Assembly: GCA_018669005.1 (NCBI GenBank)
Contig: JABJAL010000124.1
Coordinates: 1-41,871 of the forward strand
DNA from: Nitrospinaceae bacterium
Lineage (GTDB): Bacteria > UBA8248
DNA: 41,871 nt
Direction of reading: 5' to 3'
How positions within the stretch are numbered: position 1 is the first letter of the stretch; every line of letters begins with the position of its first letter. Shown here in pieces: positions 35,872-41,871 of this stretch. The translations under genes and the position numbers were made by a program. The notes under the pieces were generated by a model. That model was not told the origin of the DNA. It did no database searches and saw nothing but the letters and a program-made list of their open reading frames with translations.

Positions 35872-36468
35872 ATGACCGACGAAATCAGAGAAATTAAGGG
35901 CCGAGGATTGCCTTTGCCCGGCGACGATATCGATACTGACCGTGTTACGCCGGCGCGTTTTTTGACGGCACTGACGTTCGTGGGGATGGAGAAGGCGCTA
36001 TTTTGCGATGAGCGCGAGAATACGGCCGATCATCCAATTGATAACCCGGATTACACGGGCGCGAAGATTTTGTTTGTGGGCAAGAATTTCGGTTCCGGCT
36101 CATCGCGGGAGCACGCCCCTCAGGCGATCAAGCGCTTTGGCATTGATGCCATTGTCGGGGTTTCTTTTGCCGAAATATTTGCGGGAAACTCTTTGGCCAT
36201 TGGCATGCCGTTGATGACAGCCTCGACCGAGGATGTGCAGAAACTTGTCGCGCATACCCAAAAGAATCCAAAAACCGAGTATACGGCCAGTATCGAAAAT
36301 CTGACGCTCACATACGGAGAAAAGAGCATCAAAGTTGAAATGCTTGAGGAGAGGCGTCAGTCATACCTCAAGGGAAACTGGAACGTCGTGGCGATTCTAC
36401 GGTCCAATCTCCCCCAGGTGAGAGAGGTGGCCGAAAAGCTACCTTACATACAAGAATTTAAGGCTTGA
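35872..36468 (+). CDS. leuD: 3-isopropylmalate dehydratase small subunit
   Basis: A 198-residue swivel-domain subunit that completes isopropylmalate isomerase. Family segments are PGDDIDTDRVTPARFL, the GKNFGSGSSREHAPQA substrate loop, and AEIFAGNSLAIGMPL. It follows leuC with one base between stop and start. Confidence 0.97.
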   Translation: MTDEIREIKGRGLPLPGDDIDTDRVTPARFLTALTFVGMEKALFCDERENTADHPIDNPDYTGAKILFVGKNFGSGSSREHAPQAIKRFGIDAIVGVSFAEIFAGNSLAIGMPLMTASTEDVQKLVAHTQKNPKTEYTASIENLTLTYGEKSIKVEMLEERRQSYLKGNWNVVAILRSNLPQVREVAEKLPYIQEFKA

Positions 36469-36505
36469 TTCATGGGCCGGTATTTTTTCATGAGGATAAA
36501 AGAAA

Positions 36506-37588
36506 TTGGCTAGCCATAAGATCGGAGTTATTCCCGGAGACGGGATAGGGCAGGAGGTAACCGCCCACGCACAAAAAATCCTTGAGACGGCAGGTGAGCG
36601 TTTTGGCGTTTCATTTGAGTTTCAGGAGGGTTTGGCCGGTGGGTCGGCCTATGACGCGGTGGGCGACCCGTTCCCAGTAGAGACCCAGGAATTATTGGCT
36701 GCAAGCGATGCTTGTCTCTTCGGCGCAGTAGGCGGCCCCAAGTGGGATGATTTGCCGCGCGAAAAGCGCCCTGAGGCGGCGATTCTTGGGCTGCGCCAGA
36801 AGTTCAATCTGTTCGCGAACTTGAGGCCTGCCTCGATGTTTGCCCCCCTCCTGGATGCCTCGACGCTTAAGCCCGAGTGCGTTCGTGGGCTGGATCTTCT
36901 GGTTGTTCGCGAGGGCGTGGGCGGCATCTATTTCGGCGAGCCTAGAATGACCGAGCAGGTAAATTCAGATGAGGAGCGGGCTACCGATACGATGGTGTAT
37001 TCCACATCGGAAATCAGGCGAATCGTTCGTGTGGGTTTCGAGATGGCCTCGGTGCGCCGGAAAAAATTGCTGTCCGTGGACAAGGAGAATGTTCTTGAGA
37101 CGAGTCGCCTATGGCGAAGGGTGGCGGCAGAGGTGGCCAAGGATTTTCCCGATGTCGAGGTCTCGCATATGTATGTGGATAACGCCGCGATGCAGCTTAT
37201 CCGGGATCCACTTCAGTTCGACGTTATTGTTACGGGAAACATGTTCGGAGATATTTTGAGCGATGCGGCATCGATGCTCACTGGCTCGATTGGCATGCTC
37301 TCGTCCGCGAATTTGAATGATACTGGATTTGGTGTATATGAGCCGGTCCACGGAACCGCACCCGACATCGCCGGGCAGGACAAGGCGAATCCGATAGCGG
37401 CGATTATGTCGGCGGCGATGCTTTGCCGCTATTCGCTCAAGCGAACGGATATGGCCGACACTATTGAGGCGGCGGTTGCGCAGGCGCTTGATGAGGGGCT
37501 TCGGACCCCTGACATCCACACCCCGGGAACGACGCTGGTTGGGTGTGCCGCGATGGGCGAGCGGATTACTGAAATCCTGGGAGGTTAA
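36506..37588 (+). CDS. leuB: 3-isopropylmalate dehydrogenase
   Basis: A 360-residue NAD+-dependent beta-decarboxylating dehydrogenase for the third step of leucine synthesis. IPGDGIGQEV starts the fold. The LRPASMF and LLVVREGVGGIYFGEPR segments bind substrate, DNAAMQL and MFGDILSDAASMLTGSIGML follow, and EPVHGTAPDIAGQ binds NAD. The start is TTG 36506 with GAGGA upstream. The nearby ATG at 36490 is in another frame. Confidence 0.96.
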   Translation: MASHKIGVIPGDGIGQEVTAHAQKILETAGERFGVSFEFQEGLAGGSAYDAVGDPFPVETQELLAASDACLFGAVGGPKWDDLPREKRPEAAILGLRQKFNLFANLRPASMFAPLLDASTLKPECVRGLDLLVVREGVGGIYFGEPRMTEQVNSDEERATDTMVYSTSEIRRIVRVGFEMASVRRKKLLSVDKENVLETSRLWRRVAAEVAKDFPDVEVSHMYVDNAAMQLIRDPLQFDVIVTGNMFGDILSDAASMLTGSIGMLSSANLNDTGFGVYEPVHGTAPDIAGQDKANPIAAIMSAAMLCRYSLKRTDMADTIEAAVAQALDEGLRTPDIHTPGTTLVGCAAMGERITEILGG

Positions 37589-37590
37589 TT

Positions 37591-38607
37591 GTGAGCGGTT
37601 TGCGCGTTGCCGTTGCTGGAGCGACGGGAGCCGTTGGGCGGGAGATACTTTCAATACTGGCGCAAAGAAAATTCCCGGCCTCCGAGGTTATCCCGCTGGC
37701 CAGCGAGAGAAGCGAGGGCAGTAAGATTCCGTTTGCCGGCGGGGAACTGACGGTCAGGCGTCTTGGGCACGATTCTTTCGAGGGTGTTCAATTGGCGCTT
37801 TTCTCGGCTGGCGCCTCGCGCTCGCTTGAGTTCGCGCCCTCTGCTGTGAAAGCTGGTGCGGTTGTCGTGGACAATTCGAGTGCTTACCGCATGGACCCCG
37901 AGGTGCCCCTGGTTGTTCCTGAAGTGAACGCGGCCGCTCTTGCCGGGAATAAAGGGATAATTGCGAATCCGAATTGCTCGACGATTCAAATGGTTGTTGT
38001 GCTCAAGCCTATCCATGACAAGGCGGGCCTTCGGCGAATTGTGGTCAGCACCTATCAGGCGGTCAGCGGCGCCGGGAAAAGCGCGATGGACGAGCTTGGG
38101 GCGCAGATAGAGGCTGCGGGGCGCTCAGAGACGCCTGCGGAGGCGTCCCGTCAGATAGCTTTTAATTGTCTTCCTCAGATTGATGTCTTTCTCGATGGGG
38201 GAGATACCAAGGAAGAGCAAAAGATGGTGAATGAAACACGGAAAATATTGGGTTCGCCCAAATTGCCTGTAAGCGCCACCTGTGTTCGTGTGCCAGTTTA
38301 TAATTCGCACTCTGAGTCGGTGAATGTCGAGACCGAGGGGCCGCTTTCGCCCGAGGAGGCGCGCGAGTTGTTGTCTAATTCTCAGGGTATTGAAGTGGTT
38401 GACGATCCGGATTTGCGCGTTTATCCCACGGCGCTGTTGGCCTCGGGGCAAGACCCGGTATACGTCGGGCGCATCCGGCGCGATTCATCGGTTGAGAATG
38501 CACTTAATATGTGGATTGTCTCGGATAATTTGAGAAAGGGAGCTGCGCTGAACGCTGTTCAGATTGCCGAGGCACTCATTGAAATGAACCTTTTGAAAGC
38601 GGCCTAA
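37591..38607 (+). CDS. asd: Aspartate-semialdehyde dehydrogenase
   Basis: A 338-residue NADPH enzyme reducing aspartyl phosphate to the semialdehyde, the branch point to lysine, threonine, methionine and diaminopimelate. GATGAVG (10-16) binds NADP, the catalytic Cys129 is in NPNCST, YQAVSGAGK follows it, and the late His is in RVPVYNSHSES. The start is GTG 37591, two bases after the leuB stop. Confidence 0.96.
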   Translation: MSGLRVAVAGATGAVGREILSILAQRKFPASEVIPLASERSEGSKIPFAGGELTVRRLGHDSFEGVQLALFSAGASRSLEFAPSAVKAGAVVVDNSSAYRMDPEVPLVVPEVNAAALAGNKGIIANPNCSTIQMVVVLKPIHDKAGLRRIVVSTYQAVSGAGKSAMDELGAQIEAAGRSETPAEASRQIAFNCLPQIDVFLDGGDTKEEQKMVNETRKILGSPKLPVSATCVRVPVYNSHSESVNVETEGPLSPEEARELLSNSQGIEVVDDPDLRVYPTALLASGQDPVYVGRIRRDSSVENALNMWIVSDNLRKGAALNAVQIAEALIEMNLLKAA

Positions 38608-38646
38608 AGGTTATGCGCAAAATCGTGCCCGGAGGATTTAGAGAAA

Positions 38647-39504
38647 TTGCCTGAAGCCAGCATTGGTATCATCGGAGGAAGCGGCCTTTATGAGATGGAG
38701 GGGCTGACGGATGTGGAGACGGTGGCGCTTTCCACGCCGTTTGGTGCGCCATCGGCCCCCTATGTTTTGGGAAATCTTTCAGGCAAGCGCCTTGCGTTCC
38801 TGCCTCGCCACGGAATTGGGCATGTGCTCATGCCCGGTGAAATACCTTTTCGGGCAAATATTCATGGTTTCAAGCAACTGGGATGCGAGTGGTTAATTTC
38901 GGTGAGCGCTGTGGGTAGTCTCAAGGAGGATATTCATCCGGGTGAGATCGTGATTCCCGATCAGTTTATTGACATGACGAAAAACCGCGCCAGCACTTTT
39001 TTTGGCGATGGGATTGTCGCGCATGTTCCCCTGGCTGATCCTGTGTGTGCCGAGCTTAGCGCGTGTCTGTTGGCGGCGGCGGATCGGGCGGGCGCGAAGG
39101 TTCACTCCGGCGGCACTTATGTCTGCATGGAGGGCCCCCAGTTCAGCACGCGCGCCGAGAGCTTTCGATACCGCGATTGGGGCGCCTCGGTTATCGGGAT
39201 GACGAACATGCCCGAGGCCAAACTCGCCCGAGAGGCCGAAATCAGCTATGCCACCCTGGCGCTGGCCACCGACTATGATTGCTGGCACGAGGAGGAAGAA
39301 TCGGTTAGTGTCGTGAATGTCATTGAAATCATTAAGCGAAACGTCGCCCTCGCCCGGAAAATAATCGTTGAGGCCGTCCCCGACATCGAGGGTAAAAGTC
39401 CGTTTGATGGCCTTCTTGAGACGGCCATCATCACAGACCCGGCTCATATTTCGAACGAGGCCAAGGAGCGGCTTGTGGCGCTCATAGGGAGGTATGTCTC
39501 TTGA
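38647..39504 (+). CDS. mtnP: S-methyl-5'-thioadenosine phosphorylase
   Basis: A 285-residue purine-nucleoside phosphorylase-family enzyme that splits methylthioadenosine to adenine and methylthioribose phosphate in methionine salvage. [18 protein letters not shown], the VSAVGSL loop, [15 protein letters not shown] and TDYDCWH are all present; the last supports 6-aminopurine use rather than inosine. The start is TTG 38647, with GGAGG 11 bases upstream. Its stop overlaps the hemL start. Confidence 0.93.
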   Translation: MPEASIGIIGGSGLYEMEGLTDVETVALSTPFGAPSAPYVLGNLSGKRLAFLPRHGIGHVLMPGEIPFRANIHGFKQLGCEWLISVSAVGSLKEDIHPGEIVIPDQFIDMTKNRASTFFGDGIVAHVPLADPVCAELSACLLAAADRAGAKVHSGGTYVCMEGPQFSTRAESFRYRDWGASVIGMTNMPEAKLAREAEISYATLALATDYDCWHEEEESVSVVNVIEIIKRNVALARKIIVEAVPDIEGKSPFDGLLETAIITDPAHISNEAKERLVALIGRYVS

Positions 39505-40787
39505 GGACACATCAGCGCTCCGAGGCGTTATTTGCAGAAGCCCGCGAGCACATACCCGGCGGGGTGGACAGCCCCGTGCGTGCGTTTCTAGGCGTGGGCG
39601 GGACACCGCTGTTCATCGATAGAGGGCAGGGGAGCCACATCTGGGACGCCGATGGAAATGAATATGTTGATTACGTCCTCTCTTGGGGCCCGCTGATTCT
39701 AGGTCATGCGCATCCGCGAGTTGTCGAGGCGGTTCGCGAGGCGGCCTCTCGTGGTATGAGCTTTGGCGCCCCGACGGAGTCTGAGACCGTTCTGGCTGAA
39801 CTGGTCCAGGAGGCCTATCCGTCGATGGAGCTTTTGCGCTTCGTCAACTCTGGCACCGAGGCCACGATGTCGGCTATCCGCGTCGCCCGCGGCTTCACCG
39901 GGCGCGATCTCATCGTCAAATTTGAGGGCTGCTACCATGGCCACGCGGACGGGCTTCTCGTCAAGGCGGGAAGCGGGGGCGCGACTCTCGGCATACCTGA
40001 TAGCGCCGGTGTTCCGGCAGATTATGCGCGAAATACGATTACGCTTCCCTACAATGATGCGCAGGCTTTAGAGAACTTGTTTCTCAAAGAGGGCAAGGAT
40101 ATCGCCGCTCTCATCCTAGAGCCTATAGGTGGGAATATGGGGCTCGTTGTTCCTGATGACGGTTTTATCGAGGCGGTTAGGCGTGCGACCAAGGGCTCAA
40201 ACTCTTTGCTCATTTTTGATGAGGTAATGACGGGCTTTCGTGTTGCGAGGGGAGGGGCGCAGGATATTTATGGCATTTGTCCTGATCTGACGACATTGGG
40301 AAAAGTTATTGGCGGCGGCATGCCGGTGGGCGCCTATGGCGGCAGGCGCGCAGTCATGGAATCAGTCGCGCCTTTGGGGCCAGTTTATCAGGCGGGGACG
40401 CTCTCCGGGAATCCCTTGGCAATGGCTGCGGGTATCGAGACGCTTCGTTTAATCAAGGAAGAGGGGTTGCCCGAGGCGCTTGAGGAGCGAGGCCGCCAGC
40501 TTGAGGAAGGGATGGCCGACGCCGCTCGTGCGGCGGGAGTCGCAACATGGGGCATACGCCGGGGCTCTATGTTCTGCACGTTCTTTCAGGAGGGCCCGGT
40601 GCGCAATTTTGAGGATGCTCAACGATCTGACACCGAAATGTATGCCCGCTTCTTCCACGCCATGCAAGAGCGGGGTGTTTCCTTGGCCCCGAGCCAATTC
40701 GAGGTCAGCTTCCTTTCCTCCGCCCATACTGAGGCCGATATCGAGGCGACTGTTCTTGCCGCTCGAGAGGCGTTTGCTGTGATTTAG
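39501..40787 (+). CDS. hemL: Glutamate-1-semialdehyde 2,1-aminomutase
   Basis: A 428-residue PLP enzyme forming 5-aminolevulinate, the C5-pathway entry to haem and cobalamin. It starts with the [12 protein letters not shown] segment. The PLP Lys is in [17 protein letters not shown], the Asp in [12 protein letters not shown], and the substrate-binding [14 protein letters not shown] is clear. The start is TTG 39501 with GGAGG nine bases upstream. Haem supply fits the many cytochromes in this window. Confidence 0.97.
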   Translation: MRTHQRSEALFAEAREHIPGGVDSPVRAFLGVGGTPLFIDRGQGSHIWDADGNEYVDYVLSWGPLILGHAHPRVVEAVREAASRGMSFGAPTESETVLAELVQEAYPSMELLRFVNSGTEATMSAIRVARGFTGRDLIVKFEGCYHGHADGLLVKAGSGGATLGIPDSAGVPADYARNTITLPYNDAQALENLFLKEGKDIAALILEPIGGNMGLVVPDDGFIEAVRRATKGSNSLLIFDEVMTGFRVARGGAQDIYGICPDLTTLGKVIGGGMPVGAYGGRRAVMESVAPLGPVYQAGTLSGNPLAMAAGIETLRLIKEEGLPEALEERGRQLEEGMADAARAAGVATWGIRRGSMFCTFFQEGPVRNFEDAQRSDTEMYARFFHAMQERGVSLAPSQFEVSFLSSAHTEADIEATVLAAREAFAVI

Positions 40788-40840
40788 CCTACTCGCTTAA
40801 AATACGTTGAGTCCTCCGCCCAGCCCGGAGTTTTCGAGCC

Positions 40841-41179
40841 TTGACAAAATCCGACCACAAGGACAAACAGGACCGCTATGTTTATTGGCTGGTTGTCGGC
40901 ATTTGTACGATATTGCTGGGCGCTGCGCTTCTTGGGCGGGATGGATTTCTTGCCGTAATCGTCAATCAACGGCATCTGAGCGAATTGCGTGGCGAAGTGG
41001 CGCGGCTTCGTGATGATAATAGTTTGCTACAGGGCCAAGTAAGAGCACTCCGAAACGATCTTGCCTCGATCGAGCGAATTGCCCGAGAGGATTTGGGTCT
41101 CGTAAAGCCTGGTGAGACGGTCTATGAGTTTATTTCGGACAAGAATAAGAGACGCGAATCGGGTAGCAAGGGCCCATAA
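40841..41179 (+). CDS. ftsB: FtsB/DivIC-family septum formation protein
   Basis: A 112-residue bitopic membrane protein: a short cytosolic N-terminus, one helix (about residues 15-35), then a coiled coil (ELRGEVARLRDDNSLLQGQVRALRN, with Leu/Val heptads) and IERIAREDLGLVKPGETVYEF, the family's conserved end. It probably acts in the divisome with FtsL and FtsQ. The start is TTG 40841 with CGGAG ten bases upstream. FtsB and DivIC cannot be separated by sequence alone. Confidence 0.88.
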   Translation: MTKSDHKDKQDRYVYWLVVGICTILLGAALLGRDGFLAVIVNQRHLSELRGEVARLRDDNSLLQGQVRALRNDLASIERIAREDLGLVKPGETVYEFISDKNKRRESGSKGP

Positions 41180-41190
41180 CTGTCCTGCCC

Positions 41191-41219
41191 TTGACAGCGA
41201 GGGCAACACCATTTAGATC
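41191..41219 (+). promoter_or_regulatory. Promoter for the initiator tRNA
   Basis: TTGACA (41191-41196), a 17-base spacer and TAGATC (41214-41219, a weak -10) lie about 15 bases before the tRNA. The perfect -35 and the spacing support it; the -10 is poor. Confidence 0.4.
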
Positions 41220-41234
41220 ACTACTACCATTCGG

Positions 41235-41310
<76 letters not shown>

Positions 41311-41318
41311 AACAAAAT

Positions 41319-41359
41319 CAGAGGGTTAGCCAGAGATGGTTAACCCTCTGTTTGTTTTT
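41319..41359 (+). terminator. Rho-independent terminator after tRNA-fMet
   Basis: CAGAGGGTTAGCC (41319-41331) pairs with GGTTAACCCTCTG (41338-41350), 13 pairs with one G-U, around loop AGAGAT, followed by TTTGTTTTT. A-rich bases on the left side could let it also stop transcription coming from the recombinase side. Confidence 0.85.
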
Positions 41360-41360
41360 G

Positions 41361-41380
41361 AGGAAACATTTAGGAAACAT
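41361..41380. repeat. Tandem AGGAAACAT direct repeats
   Basis: AGGAAACAT occurs at 41361-41369 and again at 41372-41380, an 11-base period. It lies between the tRNA terminator and the recombinase stop codon, where recombinase arm-binding sites are commonly found. Confidence 0.55.
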
Positions 41381-41392
41381 CGGTCAAAGTTT

Positions 41393-41871
41393 TTATTCAT
41401 TCACTGCTAGTTTTTCGCTGATGCGGCTACCAAAAGGCTTCGGCAGTACTATCCAGTCCTCCCGGACGCAGTGAGCGTACACGTCCATCGTGACACTGAA
41501 ATTCGAGTGTCCCATCCAGGCCTGAAGGGTCTTGGGTGCTGGGCCGTCCTTGGTACGCCCGAAGCGGTTGGCGTGAATCGTTGCGAAAGTGTGCCGCATT
41601 CCCTTGGGGGTGATATCCGGGAAGGGCCGCTTATGGCCTCTTCTCTCATTCTCGGCTTGCGCAAGTTTCACCATCTGGCCCCACAGTCGTCTGAAACCGT
41701 CTAACTGTAACGGGAATATCCGAGCTTTTGGGCTTTTGTCCTCGCAAGCCAGATACCACTCTTTCAAGGCAAGGGCAAAATCCGGGAATAAGGGGATCTC
41801 CCTTCGGGCGTTTCGAGACTTCGGAGTAATAAATCCGTCCTCCCGATCCCAACTGCGCTTTATGGGGAAAA
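41393..41871 (-). CDS. Tyrosine recombinase (phage-type integrase), 5' part outside window
   Basis: The reading frame is open from the TAA at 41393-41395 to the window edge, giving about 158 residues of the catalytic domain. A Lys-bearing beta hairpin TPKSRNARREIPLF comes first. Then come TPKGMRHTFATI with the box II Arg (its usual HxxR His is Lys here), MGHSNFSV with the His, and DVYAH with the nucleophilic Tyr. The N-terminal DNA-binding part lies to the right of the window. It sits 83 bases from a tRNA gene and points towards it, as in tRNA-integrated islands or prophages. Confidence 0.88.
   Translation of the reverse strand, partial: FPIKRSWDREDGFITPKSRNARREIPLFPDFALALKEWYLACEDKSPKARIFPLQLDGFRRLWGQMVKLAQAENERRGHKRPFPDITPKGMRHTFATIHANRFGRTKDGPAPKTLQAWMGHSNFSVTMDVYAHCVREDWIVLPKPFGSRISEKLAVNE

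Overview
The window is a stretch of a moderately GC-rich bacterial chromosome with tightly packed genes, frequent GTG/TTG starts, many c-type cytochromes and a likely UGA-decoded selenoprotein. The gene content fits an uncultured, respiring Gram-negative bacterium: periplasmic haem proteins, lipoproteins, ABC uptake systems and full biosynthetic operons. The sequence alone does not fix a phylum; deltaproteobacterial-type, Nitrospinota-, Tectomicrobia- or NC10-like lineages would all be compatible.

Layout. 1-1.44 kb: a B12-binding radical SAM enzyme, cut by the window edge and frameshifted in a run of eleven G. 1.44-2.04 kb: a gene-poor stretch with a CCCTGT repeat and palindrome, possibly a decayed repeat element. 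2.0-4.1 kb (minus): two GDP-mannose-modifying enzymes, a GDP-mannose 3,5-epimerase homologue and a GDP-mannose dehydratase/reductase. 4.3-5.7 kb: dihydrolipoyl dehydrogenase. 5.8-8.6 kb (minus): a KamA-family radical SAM enzyme and a class IV aminotransferase. 8.7-17 kb: a respiratory region with 14 CxxCH motifs in four proteins. It holds a dihaem cytochrome c, a haem-NarI-HdrD-like fusion, a Rieske/cytochrome b/octahaem cytochrome c complex, a stand-alone B12-binding mutase domain, a TPR lipoprotein and a dihaem lipoprotein. 16.9-20.3 kb (minus): a peptide/nickel-type ABC importer without its ATPases. 20.5-21.0 kb: a periplasmic peroxiredoxin-like protein with an in-frame TGA at the redox-active position (U-S-F-C) and a SECIS-like hairpin just downstream. 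21.0-26.6 kb: DacB, RecJ, a MidA-type methyltransferase, MoaD and MoaE. 26.6-31.6 kb: a complete livKHMGF-type branched-chain amino-acid importer with a recognisable promoter. 31.7-41.2 kb: a long co-directional run trpF-trpB-trpA-leuC-leuD-leuB-asd-mtnP-hemL-ftsB. 41.2-41.9 kb: an initiator tRNA, a terminator and the 3' part of a tyrosine recombinase, probably the edge of an integrated element that continues to the right.

How the parts work together. The Rieske/b/octahaem complex would oxidise quinol and pass electrons to periplasmic cytochromes, while the haem-HdrD fusion on the opposite strand of the same intergenic region probably exchanges electrons between quinone, haem and thiol/disulfide or ferredoxin-like partners. 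The Liv importer and the Leu/Trp/Asp-family biosynthetic run cover both uptake and synthesis of amino acids. The strongest candidate for something overlooked is the selenoprotein at 20467-21018, which ordinary gene calling splits into two short pieces.
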